A stretch of 50,175 bases of DNA from Atkinsonella hypoxylon (GCA_000729835.1 JFHB01000219.1:1-50175); one strand, 5' to 3'; counted from the first letter of the stretch, positions 11,252 to 22,678 are shown. Program-made: numbers and translations. Notes: generated by a model not told the origin, from the letters alone.

Positions 11252-11839
11252 AGTGCTGCCTCTACAAAAAGATTAGCTGTCCTAGCTGTTCTAAAATTAA
11301 TTGTTAGTTGTTAGAAAGTATATTAGATTAAACTAAATAACTTATTAATCTAGTTGTTATAAAAGGCGCAGAAAGGTAGTTATTGTTTTATTGCATAGGC
11401 ATACGTTATTATTGTTGTAGTGCAATCTACAATGTAGGTTACTACATTTACGTATTTTCTCTATGCACTTATAATGCCTAAATTACACTTATAATCTAGT
11501 AACTATTAAATCTATATATTAAATTAATAGATTTCCTTAAACCTAATAGAGCGTTAAAGCTTATTTTATAACCTATATATAAGTAAAGTTGCATAAAATC
11601 GTTCTAGACAATATTAAATCCTGTAAATTAATCTTATATAATAAAGCTAATCTATTAAATCTATATAGTATATTCCTTATGCAAGATTGTTCTATGCAGT
11701 ATTAAAAGCATTAAAAATTAATCTATATTAAAGCAAATTTTCTGTTAGATCCCTTTAGTGCATTTCTCTATATATATACAGCTTATTCTAATCCCTAGGC
11801 ATTAGTAATAGTAGTAAATTGTTAATTAGTTGTAGTAGG
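11252..11839. other. No recognisable feature
   Basis: Both strands were read through stops without a convincing domain. It may hold the C-terminus and 3' LTR of Gypsy-Y, or flanking sequence of the coiled-coil ORF to its right. I cannot decide between these. Confidence 0.4.
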
Positions 11840-12187
11840 CTGTTAGTTCTCTCTAGAAAGTAAAGCTAAAGGATGTTCCTAGCGGCTTTAGGGAGGGTTT
11901 TGCCTAGGAGGCACTAGTCTTACGCTTAATAGGTATTTCTACTAGTTTATCTGCAGCTAGCCTCTTAGTTAGCGTTTTTACCTTAGTTAGTATTAGCTTT
12001 ACTGTAGGAGATGTCTTTTATAGAATTAATAGAGAGAAACACATTAAAGATAGGTTAATTAGTATAAACTAAGCACTTCTTCTACATTAAATAGTACTAA
12101 ATCTATTACTAAAGAGGCTTTATGCAGTAATAAGCTAGTTAGCTAAGCGTTCTAAGAAGTCTGTGTAAATATAGTTAATTTTGTGTT
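11840..12187 (-). pseudogene. Unknown coiled-coil ORF, C-terminal part
   Basis: Minus-strand continuation of the frame at 20290-21480 once Gypsy-1 and one GTGTT copy are removed. The junction reads ENRCL, stop, H, then KINYIYTDFLERL in one frame. The rest is helical and then turns basic and Ser/Thr/Lys-rich (KVKTLTKRLAADKL, then KRKTSASQAKPSLKPL). It ends near 11840, after the FTF-stop-RELTAYYN stretch. Stops are TAG and TAA only. The basic tail suggests nucleic-acid binding or nuclear localisation, but that is inference. Confidence 0.5.
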
Positions 12188-12512
12188 TGTTATGGACTCG
12201 AGCCTTAGGCTTGGGTCTTTCAGTAGAGAGAGGACAGCAGGAGAGGGACAGAGATCTATATAGGTAAAGGGATAGAAGCAAGCCGCATTTGTCTAGAGGT
12301 TAGCTAAACTTCACTAGGCCCTAGAGAGAGAACCTTAGCTATAGAGTATATACTAAAAGGGGCTCCTAAGGGAATAGACCTACCCCTAGATATATAGTAT
12401 AGAGGTATAGAGAGGCTTTTAGTTCCTTCTCTCTTTTCCTTCTTTCCCCTCTATAATTATAGTTCTTATTATAAACGCTAGTTAGCAGCAGCTACTAGGT
12501 TAGTCTATTATA
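12188..12512 (+). repeat. 5' LTR of Gypsy-1
   Basis: Starts TGTTATGGACTCGAG and ends AGTCTATTATA; the ends are inverted (TGTAATGGACT when compared with the other copies). The same length and alignable throughout with 19965-20289. The first 60 bases are barely mutated and the remainder heavily so. A TATA-like AT-rich stretch lies around 12390-12400 and a pyrimidine-rich block at 12420-12450. The palindrome CTATAATTATAG (12451-12462) is part of the candidate self-priming pair. Confidence 0.95.
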
Positions 12513-12513
12513 T

Positions 12514-12524
12514 ACTATAATTAT
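12514..12524 (+). other. Candidate self-priming primer-binding site of Gypsy-1
   Basis: ACTATAATTAT starts two bases after the LTR end and is exactly complementary to ATAATTATAGT inside the LTR (12453-12463). Tf1/sushi chromoviruses prime reverse transcription with an 11-nt complement between the transcript 5' end and this position instead of a tRNA. No tRNA-like site starting TGG is present here. Caution: the sequence overlaps a palindrome and is AT-rich, so chance agreement is possible. Confidence 0.45.
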
Positions 12525-12609
12525 TCTACAGATAGAACACTAGCAAGAACAATATTGTTTAGTTATAGTAATAAGGGCCTAGCTAGCTAGCCTAGGCACC
12601 CTTTTAACC

Positions 12610-15600
12610 TCTATAGAGGAGTAGAGAAAGATATAGCAGAAATTAGCTAGAAAGCAGTAGAAATTGCAGCACTTTATAAATTAGTTAAGAGCTAATCTCT
12701 ATAGATAAAGGAACTATAACACTTTATAATAAACTATATATAAAAAGAGAAGTAGCTTTAAGCTGTAGTAAGCTAGCAGCTAGAGGAATCTAAATAGAAG
12801 CTTCTACCTATAGTAAACCTTTACAATAGAAATAAATAGAGCTTTTAGGCCTAGTAAATAGTAATTACCTAAAAGCTTTAGGCTAATAGTACCTTTATAG
12901 GCATAATATAGAACTAGTAGTACTATTTATACTAAAGCTTATTGCTTAAGGTCTAGTAGAGAGTAGCTGCCTATTATAAGGTAGGTAAAGTAAAGGGATA
13001 TAATATATAGAGGTTTCTTAATTACTTAGAATTAGTCTTTATAGATTCTTACTAGTAAAACTAAGCTCTAATTAAGCTTAATTAGCTTTAATAGAGTAAT
13101 AATAAGTAGTTTATAGAATTCTATATTTATTTTAAGGAGAAAATTGCGCTAGTAGAAGGGGCTAACTAAGATAATAGCGTAAAGTTAGCTAAGTTATAAA
13201 CAGCGCTTAATAAGGAAATAAGGGATTATAGTGTAAAAAGGGATATTCTCTATTATAACTACCTTTAAGCAGTAGAGCGCTACTGCAGTATTGCACTAAA
13301 CCTTAAGTTATATTATATTAAGGAATAATACTAGCTAAAATATAGCCTTAGCTCTAAAGGGCCCTAGAATAGTAATACTAAAATAACTAGAGTTAACGCT
13401 ATAAAAACCTAATAGAGATAGAAAAGGGGCATAAAGAAATTTAGAGTAAAATAACTAAATAAAGATACTTTATAAGTAAAGTAGGTATTTAAGGCTAAAC
13501 TTAAAAAACACTGCTAAAAGAGGTAATACCTTTAGTATAAATTGTTTTAATACTATATTTAAGAATATAGATAGTAGCTAGTAGAATATAAGCTAGAGTT
13601 AACTAGTATATAGGCAGTAGCAATAAACAATATATAGAAGAAGAACTCTAATAAGTTAAAAAAAGGCTTACCTCTAGCCTTAAGCTTAATATAGAGGTAA
13701 AGGCAATATAAATAATATAATAACTCTTACTTAATAAGCAGCTAGAAGAAGAATATAGAGAGATAACTAAGAAAATAAATATATTACTATTCCTTATCTC
13801 TATACTCTTTAACTAACTATTGTTCTACAATATATAAATAGATAGTAGGTATAACTACTTTACTGTAATAAGTAAGAGTTTAGTGTAATACCTTAGCCTA
13901 AAGTAGATTCTATTACTATATAAGAGAATAGTGTAAATAGTAGTAAAGGTTAAATAGTAGTTCTATAATAGCTACTAAAGAAGCGCCTTAATTACTTCTT
14001 TAGTTTACTTATAGGTAGATATTAATAGCTAGGTCTTCCTAGTAGTAGCTTATATAATCCTAGGCTTAACCTAAGATTGTATCTTTAGAAGCCTATAGTT
14101 AGCCTATAATAGAATTGTCTTTAACGCTGCTAGCTAAAGCCTATTAGTAGGTAAGGCTAAAGGCTTTATAATCTAAGTAGTAGAAGCTTAAGGCGTTAAG
14201 GACCTAATAAGACTAATATTAGCAGCAGTTTATAGCGCTCTAATAAAACAGAGTAAAAGCTAAAAGGTTGCTATATATTTTATTGCTATAAGTCTTTAGG
14301 AAATTACCTCTATATTATTATTATAAATATCTCTAAAAGGCCTTAATCTACTAATACTACTACTTAAATTAAAGAACTTTTATAATCTTTTTAAAGAAAA
14401 GAAGGCCTAAGGCCTTTTACTGTATAAAGAGAAGCTAGATTACTATATTAAGCTAAAACAGTAGCTAAATAGCTCCTTACTGTTACTGCTGTAAGCCCTA
14501 CTGTATAATATACTATAGAACTATTTATTAAAAATTAAAAGGTAGGTAATAAACTTAATAGATAAAGGATAGATTTAAGCTAGCTCCTTCTTAGCAGTAG
14601 TATCTATTCTTTTAGCTAAAAAGCTAAGTAGAGAATAGTAATTCTATATTAATTATTAAGCTCTTAATAAGATTATAGAATAGAACTATTATCTACTTCC
14701 CTTAATAAAAGAGACGCTTAGGTTATTATTAGAGGTACATTAGTTTACTAAACTAAATATACAGTTAGCTTTCTATAGAATCTAGATAGTAGATAGTAAG
14801 GAGCACCTTATAGTGTTCTACACTTAGTTTAGCCTCTTTAAATAGCTAGTTTGCCCCTTTAGGTTAGTAAAGGCTTTAGCTACATTTTAATAATATATTA
14901 ATAGTGCGCTAGAAGAGGCCCTTAGAGATTATATAACTGCTTATTTAAACAACGTCCTTATTTACACTAGAGGTTCTAGGAAAGACTATATATATAAGGT
15001 ATAAAGAATACTAGAAAAGTTGCAGTTAGTAGGGCTGCACTTAGATCTTAAGAAATGCTGCTTTACTACAACTAAAGTTAAATACCTTAGCTTTATAGTT
15101 ATAGTAAAAAGAGAGATATACCTAGATCTAAAGAAGATTATAGCTATCTAGAAGTAGTAAGCTTCTACTAGGTTGTAAGAGGTATAAAGCTTCCTTAGAT
15201 TTACAAACTTCTACTGTAACTTTATATTAAATTTCTTAGATATTATAGAGCCTCTAGTTAGCTTAACGAAGAAGGAAGTTCTATTCTAGTAGATAGAGGA
15301 ATATAAGAGGTTATTTATAAGGCTTAAGGAGGCTTTTACCTTATACCTAGTCTTAGCCTAGTAGAACCCTAAGAAGGATATAGTAGTAGAGGCTAATTGC
15401 TTAGAAGAGGCTAATTGCTTAGAAGAGGCCCTTAGTAGCTATTTATCCTAATATAATAAAGCTAGCATACTGCAGCCTATAGTATACTATTTAGCTAGGT
15501 TATCTCTAGCTTAATGTAACTATACTATTTATAATAAGAAGCTCTTAGCAATAATATCTTACTTTAAAGCCTAAGCAGTAGAGTTATAGGGAGTAGTGTA

Positions 15601-17545
15601 CCCCTTTATAATTCTTATAGACTATAAAAATCTAGAATACTTTATATTTCTATAAAAGATCTTTAAGCGCTAAGCTAAGTAGGTAGAGCTTCTCTCTCTC
15701 TTTAACTACTACCTATAATACTGCCTAGGGCTATAGGTAGAGTAACTAGATACATTATTACAATAAGAGTAGAATTAAGATAAAGTAATGCTGTAGATAG
15801 GCTAGGTCCTCTAGCCTCTCTCTATTAGCTGCTTAAGCGCTCTCTATAGAGATAAGAAGGAGAAGGAAGTTATAGAGAATATTAGGGTAGAAATAGCTAG
15901 TAAAGTAACGCTAGAAAGTTAACTAGCTGCAGCTTTATAGGTACTAGCTAGAATAACACTATTCCTAAATAAACACTTATAGAGCCTATAGAACTAAGGA
16001 GTGTAAGAAGACTTAGTATACCTAATAAGGTTAAATATAGTTTAAAAGAGAGAAAGAAGGTTTTTATTAAAGGTAAAGATATAAGAATAGATTGTAGACT
16101 GCACCCTTAATATATAAAGAGCGCTAGTCTATTAGAGCTGCCTCTAGGTTCTTAAGTATAAGCTATTAACTACTATACTAATATATAGAATATATAAGTT
16201 ACTAATGTTAGGCTACCTAGGACAAAATACTACATTTTAGGCATTAATATATAACTATTACTAGAATAGGCTGTTCTAAGATGTTGCTTAATATATTTAA
16301 AACTACTACTATTATAGCAGCTAGAAGAATAAGAGGTTGTAGTAAGGCCTCTTACAACCTATTCTAGCGCTAGATAGGTATTAGTTATAGATCTCTATAG
16401 ATTTTATAATAGATCTATTAGCGCTAAACTAGGCTGTGCTCTCTTACTTAATAGTTATTATTAATTAACTTTTAAAGTATATATAGTTAGAGGCAATAAC
16501 CTCTATAGAGGTAGAGGAATATATTTAGTAGTTTAAGTATTATTAATAGTAGTTTTATAGGTTCTTAAGATAAATTATCTTTAACTATAGTTTAGATTAG
16601 TTAAGTACCTTTTAGACTACTCTCTATTACCTTATTAGAATTAAATAATTACTATTTACATTCTATTACCTATAAATAAACAGTAAAATAGAGAGAGTTA
16701 ATTAGAAAGTACAAGCAATTCTATAGGTTATAGTTGCCTTTTTGCAGTTTAACTAGCCTAAATATCTCCTTATATATTAGCTAGCTATTAACAATAGAAA
16801 TTCCTTAGTAACTAATATAAGTCTAAACTAAGCAATATATAGGTATAATATAGACTTTATCTAAAAGCTTATAGATAAAGGGGAGTCTTAAGTTTTATAA
16901 AAGAGATAGGCTTTAGTGTTTCTTAAATAGCTATAAAAGAGTATAAATATTGCTTAAGCTGCAATTAACTTTACCTAGTAAAGGCAGTAAAAGTAGTTAA
17001 ATAGAAGCTATAAGCTAGTAGAATAGTATAAGGTAGAGAACTTAGTTTAGCTAATACTCTATTATATTAAGATAAACTACTTAAGTTAAAAGCTTAATTA
17101 GGTTATAGTAAAGTATATAGTTATAAATATACTAACACCTTTAACTATAAAGCTAGATATTTTACTAGAAATTTACCTAGTTTTCTATATTAATTTTATT
17201 AAGTAAGCAGCAATAAACTCTTTACTTTTCTAGTAATTAGTAGACTTAAGGCCTAGTTTTAAGCTAACTATAATAGATACTAACCTATCCCTTAAGGAGT
17301 ATAAAGTAAAGGAAATTCTAGCTGCTAAAAATGCCTTAAGCTAAAGAAAATACTATTAAATACTTATTAAGTAGGTAGAGTTTATTTAATCTATATAGAA
17401 ACTACTAAAGAACTTCCTTAATATAGAGGCACTAAATTAATTTAAGTTATAGTAAAAGGACGCTTAATTTAATAATAAGCTTAGTAAAAGTATAGTAAAA
17501 TTTTATATAGACTTTAATAATAACTTAGTAATCTTTAACTAAAAA
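12610..17545 (+). pseudogene. Gypsy-1 Gag-Pol with chromodomain, RIP-degraded
   Basis: Read through stops on the plus strand. Gag is helical. A zinc knuckle at about 13527-13571 has its first and last Cys as Tyr (YLQYKLFQYYIQEYR, for a C-x2-C-x4-H-x4-C pattern). Reverse transcriptase lies at about 14560-15110: FTKLNIQLAFYRI, LVCPFRLVKALATF, then YLNNVLIYT at the YLDD position (Asp to Asn). RNase H is about 15330-15750 (NPKKDIVVEAN, LARLSLA, YKNLEYFIF). The integrase core is about 16360-16800 (ISIDFIIDLL, SKIERVNQK), and a chromodomain follows at 17290-17470 (LKEYKVKEILAAKNA and KQVEFIQSIQK). The product would have carried out reverse transcription and chromatin-targeted integration. Dozens of TAG/TAA codons make it inactive. 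Confidence 0.88.
15391..15426 (+). repeat. 18-bp perfect tandem duplication in the RNase H of Gypsy-1
   Basis: GGCTAATTGCTTAGAAGA occurs twice head to tail (15391-15408, 15409-15426), adding six in-frame residues (EANCLE twice). It falls just after the first catalytic RNase H position. The collinear site in Gypsy-2 (about 43240-43270, minus strand) has a single copy, so this is a lineage-specific event in Gypsy-1. Confidence 0.88.
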
Positions 17546-17591
17546 TAAAGAAAAATAAACTCTCCTTTATAGAGGCCTATATAATTATTAT

Positions 17592-17608
17592 AAAAAAAAA
17601 AAAAAAAA
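17592..17608 (+). repeat. A17 homopolymer after the Gypsy-1 pol end
   Basis: A run of 17 A between the end of Gag-Pol and the downstream frame. A T-run at the collinear place in Gypsy-2 (about 25387-25400) shows that it is a family feature and not a poly(A) tail of an inserted non-LTR element. Confidence 0.85.
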
Positions 17609-17639
17609 TAAAAGAAATTTCTTAGTAAGTAGTAAGGGA

Positions 17640-19128
17640 GCAGTAGTGCTTATAGTATAAAGGTATAACTACCTAAAAGGTGCCTTATTGCTCTTTAAGC
17701 AGTTGCAAAATAGAAGCTAAAGAAGCTATATAGTGCCCTTAGAGTAGTGTAGAAGCTAGAGCTAGAATAGTAGCGCTAATAGAAAGTATAAGGGCTAGAG
17801 TAAGTAAGAATATAACTAATGCTCTAGATTAAGGCTTTACTCTAGTAAATATAGGCAAGAATATAATATCTTAAATAGCTTAGCGCTTTAGGTATAAAAG
17901 TATAGTCCCTAAAGGGAGAAAAATAAAAAGAGAGAAAATAAAGAGAGCAGTAAGCTAAGTTAAAGTTATATACTCTAGAAATATAAATAGCAATTAGCGC
18001 TATAAGTAGTTTAAGCTTTTAAGCTCTACTTAAAGGTAGGTATATTCTTAGTATATTACCTTAAGGTTATTCTATAAGAGTAAAGGGACAATATATAGTA
18101 GTAAAGAAGCCTTATATAGCAGTAGAGAAGCAGTAGTAGTAGAGGTTAGCAGTATATAATAAGGTGTAAGTATAGGTAGCAGTAATAAGGAAAGTATAGT
18201 AATAGCAGTAGTAGTAGTAAGTATAAAAGAGAATAAGAAGTTATTATTAATATCTATAGAGATATACTTATACTTATTAGGGTTAAACTTATTATTCTTT
18301 AGAATAATAGAGGCTATAGTACTTTTATAGTTAGTAAAGAGAGAGAGAGTAAGCGTAAAAGAATAGCTAGTTTAAGTTATATAGTAAGAAGAAGGAAAGA
18401 GTGCAACCTTCTCCTCTATATAATTAGTAGTAAGTATATCCTTAAGGATAGAGTTATAGTAGTTATATATATTTAAAAATTTATATATAAGAATTATATA
18501 GTAGAAGGGCTAGCTAGTATAAGGGAGAATTAAAGTAAACTTAACTATAAAACCTTAGTTAGTAAGTTTTTATATTTAGGTAAAGTAATACTATAGGTAA
18601 GAATGCTTAGTAAAAAGGCTAGAATTCTAAATACAACCTTAATGCCCCTATATATATAGTTAATATTCTCTCTTTTAGCTAGAACAATAGTTATATAAGC
18701 CTTTCTTATAAAGGTTATTATAGTATAGTATATAGATATCCTTAAGAATATTGCTATTAAATAACTCTAAGTTATTTAAGTTCTCTTATATAAAGAAACT
18801 ATAGATATAGTAGTAGTAAGGAACTAATAGCACTATAGAAGTAGAAGTAGTAAGGGCATTAGCACTAGCAATATAACTGCTAAAGTTCTAAATATACTTC
18901 TAGTTAGTAAGAGAATAAGCTATATATAAGTAAAAGAGTAATATACTTTAGGCTAATAAGACAACATTTTGCGATTTTAATTAGTAGGCTACTAGCAGTT
19001 AGATAAATTCTATTTAAATATATTAGAAAGAGGTTTTTTTATATTAAAAGGAGCAGCAGTAGCTATATAGTAAAGTAAGGGATTTTAGAAAACTACAATA
19101 GAATTATTTAGTTATAATATAGAGGTAA
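17640..19128 (+). pseudogene. Extra sense ORF (ORF2) between chromodomain and 3' LTR, function unknown
   Basis: After the chromodomain frame ends, a different frame continues for about 490 codons with only TAG/TAA interruptions. The translation is Gln/Ser/Arg-rich and probably disordered (for example QSSVEARARIVALIESIRA and GKSATFSSIQLVVS). I recognise no domain. Support that it was coding comes from Gypsy-2: at 24546-24548 (minus strand) Gypsy-2 has CAA exactly where Gypsy-1 has TAA (18421-18423). Both copies then have exactly 705 bases from that codon to the same terminal TAA. This shows at least one stop is mutational and that the frame is free of net indels. It could still be non-coding leader-like sequence, because TGA is rare everywhere here and the stop density is not low. 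Confidence 0.45.
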
Positions 19129-19210
19129 AATAAAATATAAAGAAGAAAAAAAAAGATAAAGAAGGGAAAAAAGAAATTATTTATTTTTATATTAAAAATA
19201 GCTAAGGGCT

Positions 19211-19328
19211 AGCTACTAGTTTATTATACACTAAAGGGATAATAATAATAATAACTGTTTATGCTCTACTAGCTATTAGTTTATTATACGCTAAAAGAAT
19301 AACACTAATAACAACTGTTTACGCTCTA
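19211..19328 (+). repeat. Two tandem copies of a ~59-bp unit upstream of the Gypsy-1 3' LTR
   Basis: AGCTACTAGTTTATTATAC to AACTGTTTATGCTCT is repeated once with a few differences (about 19211-19269 and 19270-19328). The same pair is present in Gypsy-2 (about 23650-23775, minus strand). It lies in the untranslated part between ORF2 and the 3' LTR. Confidence 0.75.
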
Positions 19329-19964
19329 TACCTTTAACAATACCCCTTATATATAGATAGATTATATATATCTAACAACTGTTTGCAATAGCAATAAGAA
19401 TAAAAGAGAGAGAGTGCCTTCTAGTTAATAAAAGAGATTATTACACAATAATTGCTCTAAATATAAGGAGACCTAGGGATATAGGCAGTTTATACGCTAG
19501 TAACACTAGCATTACAGCTAGCGCCTATATAATAAGCAGATAATTAATAGCTATATATAGAGAATTATAAGGTAGAGAGAGGCAGAGGGTTAATAGACCC
19601 TAGAAGAGTACAATTAAGAGAGAGAGCGTAATTAACCTATTATAGTGCAGCTAATAGGTTAGTTAGTAGAGTAGTTAACAGCTATTGCTAAGGTGCTATA
19701 GGCAATTAGAGAGAAGGGAGGTAGAGCAAACGTTTATTTATATATTAGCCCTATAACGCTGCACTAACAATAAATAGCGCATTAGTGCAGCAATAGAACA
19801 GCTAAAGTAAAGCGCCTAGGGGCAGACGTTATGCCTCTATCTTTTTATAAGTAGACAACAGAGAAATATAAAGAGAGAATAGATAGAGAGTTAGCTGCTA
19901 TCTATAGTACCTACTATAGATAACAAAAGGGATTATTATAGGGCCTAGAAGGAGAAAGAGAGTA

Positions 19965-20289
19965 TATTATAGACTTAAGCCTTAGGCTTAGGTCTTTTAG
20001 TAGAGAGAGAACAGCAGAAGAGAGACAGAGATCTATATAGGTAAAGGGATAGAAGCAAGCTGCATTTATCTAGAGGTTAGCTAGACTTCACTAGGCCCTA
20101 GAGAGAGAACCTTAGCTATAGAGTACATACTAAAAGGGGCTCCTAAGGGGATAGACCTACCTCTAGATATATAGTACAGGGGCATAGGGAGGCTTCTGGT
20201 TCCTTCTCTCTCTTCCTCCTTTCCCCCCTATAATTATAGTTCTCATTATAGACGCTAGTTAGCAGCAGCCACTAGGTCAGTCCATTACA
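19965..20289 (+). repeat. 3' LTR of Gypsy-1
   Basis: 325 bp, start TATTATAGACTTAAGCC, end CAGTCCATTACA. It aligns throughout with the 5' LTR; the differences are mostly transitions of the C-to-T/G-to-A kind. The left half is more mutated than the right half, opposite to the 5' LTR. Confidence 0.95.
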
Positions 20290-21480
20290 GTGTTATAGGC
20301 ATCTATTTTCTGCCTACAGTATATTAATATTACTAGCAACCTTTAGGAGGGTTTTGTTTTTATTAATAACGTTATTAATACCTTTATTAAATTAACTTAT
20401 GCTATCTAGTTAGTTATATATACTGCAAATAGCAGTCTATAATTTATTAAACTACTTATTAAATAGACCTCCTTTAGCCTTTATTTTAACCTAGTTAATC
20501 TTTTTATTTAACTTATTAATTTTAGTAATATAGAGGTTAAGTTGCTTCTATACAGCATTACTACCTATAGAAGTGTCCTTAAGGTAAGCTTTAATTATTT
20601 CCTTAGCGTTAGATTTACACTTTTCCTAAAAGAGACTATTACACTAAGTCTAGAACTGCACCTTAGCTAACAGAATAAAGAGTAAGTCTATACAGCTAAT
20701 GCTAGCTAAGGCACCTATAATAGTGCTATTAATCCTGCTAAATTTATTAAAGAAGTAGATAGTAAGCAACACTACCTATAATAGTAAACTAGTAGATAAA
20801 TCTACAGTAACGGTTTCTTTACCTCTTTTTACTATATTACTACTGTAGTATACAGTAGCTACTGCTTTTGCCTATATCTTACCTCTTCTAGCTACTTTAG
20901 CGTTACCTATAGATGCCTTAGCATCCTTACCTTTATATTGCTAGTTCTAGCGCTTTACTTTACAGTTATTGTAAATTCTAAAGATATATATTACTATATT
21001 CTACTAGAGTAAGTAATATACGTTATCTTTAGAGACCTTAATGCTAGTTTTATCTATTATACTGCCTTTAAGGGCAAATTTATAGGCGTAAGTGTAGATA
21101 GTATTTTCTATATTCTATACCTTTTCTTTAGCTCTATTAGTGTAGCAATATTAACTGTAGTCTTCTGTAATAGGCTCTATATTAGTAATATTAATATTAT
21201 CTTTAATTTCTATAGAAATAGTGCTAGAGATAATCTTATTAACTTTTAGGGTGCCCTTAGCACTTCTAGGTCTACTAAAAGTACTATATAGACAGTAGAA
21301 ATTAAGTAATATAAGATAAGTTTTAATATTATTTAGTTCTATAGCTACTATATTACCTTTATAGTTATATTTCTGCTCCTTAAACTTAGAACCTTTACTC
21401 TTAGCGTTAGAACTATTGTTGTAATTAATATATATATTAGAAGCAATATATTCTTCTTTAGGTTTAAATAGTAGTAGCAT
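20290..21480 (-). pseudogene. Unknown coiled-coil ORF, N-terminal and central part
   Basis: Minus strand, starting at an ATG (21480) that opens a stretch of 109 codons without a stop (MLLLFKPKEEYIASN...). The same frame then continues through TAG/TAA codons to 20290 and, beyond Gypsy-1, to about 11840, roughly 500 codons in all. The N-terminus is polar, with DNSS/SEGS-like segments after mentally undoing Asp/Glu-to-Asn/Lys changes. The centre has a long helical region with I/L heptads (KQLNLYITKINKLNKKINQV). I do not recognise the family. It may be a Gag-like or ORF1-like protein of an older transposon, or a decayed host gene. It is oriented like Gypsy-3 and lies 3' of its chromodomain. Confidence 0.5.
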
Positions 21481-22120
21481 TATAGCTTAAGTATAGTTAC
21501 TATTGTTATTCCTTTCTTAGAATAAGCTATTTAGGTTTACTAGAATTAATAATTCTAAACTACTAAAAGAAAAGGATAATAGTAGTAGATTTTCTGTAGA
21601 AGGAACAGAAGAGGCTAGAAGTAGCTCTATAGAAGCTAGTTAGTTCTATAGGCTATAGGAATTTACTCTATAGGTAGTCTATTGCCTTTAGTGTAGTATT
21701 CTAGTGTTTAACTATTAGAAGTAGCTAAATAATAGCCTAAGGGAATAGAAAGAGCAGCAGCTATAATAGTATTAATAAATTTATAAAGATTTTATAATAT
21801 ATAAAGGTATAAGAAAAAGGTTATATAGTAGAAAGCGTAAAAATTCGCAAAAGTAAAGGTAAATTTACAGAGAAAAGTAGATTAAAACAACAGTATATAG
21901 ATTTATAGGTGTTTTCTTTCTAACCTTCTGTAATTCTATAATATAGGTTAATTTTAATAGTTCTAATAATAATAAATAAGGAAATAAGGAAAAAGATACT
22001 AAAAGATTTAAATAATTTATTATATAATAAAGGAAATTAAGACTTATAAGGAAAAGAGTTAGTAGTAAGCTTCTGCTAGCTAATTTAGGTTTTTTAGTTA
22101 GCTATATTACTCTTCTAATA
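21481..22120. other. No recognisable feature between the Gypsy-3 chromodomain and the coiled-coil ORF
   Basis: AT-rich sequence in which I could not find LTR edges or domains on either strand. If Gypsy-3 ended normally, its 3' LTR should be here; I see no clear TG...CA boundary. Confidence 0.4.
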
Positions 22121-22673
22121 ACGCTAATACTCTTCTTTCTAATTTATAGGGTGTTTCTATAGATATTTATTTATAATTTTAGAAGCATTAACTTTAAGCT
22201 TATCTTTAGTAATCTATTAGTTATTTTTAGTAGAGAACCCTTTCTATTGTATAAGGAATTCTAAATGCAGCTTACTTAATCTACTGCAGAAACGTTAGAT
22301 TTAATAGGCATAAATTCGCTTAATTTCCTAATAGTCCTCTATACTAAACCCTTCTATTGCAATTAGTAGCAGCAGTTGCTCTTCTTAGTTAAAAGGGTCT
22401 TTACTCTATCTTAGCTTCTAAAGGTAAGCTGCTAATACTACTAGGTGTATATATAAATCTAGTAGAAAATCTAGGTAAAACAATAATAGGTTTACTTTTA
22501 TAAGAATCTTATATAGCTTTACCTATTAAGGAGACTATTTCTTTTTTAGCTTTCCTAGGAGTGTATATCTTTAGTGTAATTATAGGTAGACAGTATTCTC
22601 TACCTTAATGTTAATAGGCTTATGCTAGGCGTTATATTTAATCTTACTTAAGGCATTTACTATACTAATAGCT
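22121..22673 (-). pseudogene. Gypsy-3 integrase C-terminus and chromodomain
   Basis: Minus-strand tail of a second chromovirus family. It shows the integrase C-terminal GPY/F-like block (INIKVENTVYLQLHQRYTL, then KLKKKQSPQQV and a proline-depleted DLYIHLV). A chromodomain follows: IEDYQEIKRIYAY, LEFLIQQKGF at the YLVKWKGF position and KLKVNASKIINKYL at the end. It is in frame with 46471-47024 once Gypsy-2 and one GTTTC are removed (QQKVETAISIVNA across the join). It represents the older element into which Gypsy-2 inserted. TAG/TAA codons throughout. Confidence 0.82.
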
Positions 22674-22678
22674 GTTTC

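Larger units (their letters stand above)
12188..20289 (+). mobile_element. Gypsy-1, complete chromodomain Ty3/Gypsy element
   Basis: 8102-bp element bounded by two 325-bp LTRs and flanked by a perfect 5-bp target duplication GTGTT (12183-12187 and 20290-20294). Gag-Pol is in Gypsy order with a C-terminal chromodomain, which places it among the chromoviruses. An extra 2.4 kb separates pol from the 3' LTR, most of it one sense frame. It inserted into the coiled-coil ORF, whose frame is restored when the element is removed. Its closest relative in the window is Gypsy-2, collinear over the whole length on the other strand. Confidence 0.95.

Noticed and set aside
17592..17608. A17 run as the poly(A) tail of a LINE or retrogene
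   Set aside because: A homopolymer occurs at the collinear site in Gypsy-2, and no target duplication or LINE protein is next to it.
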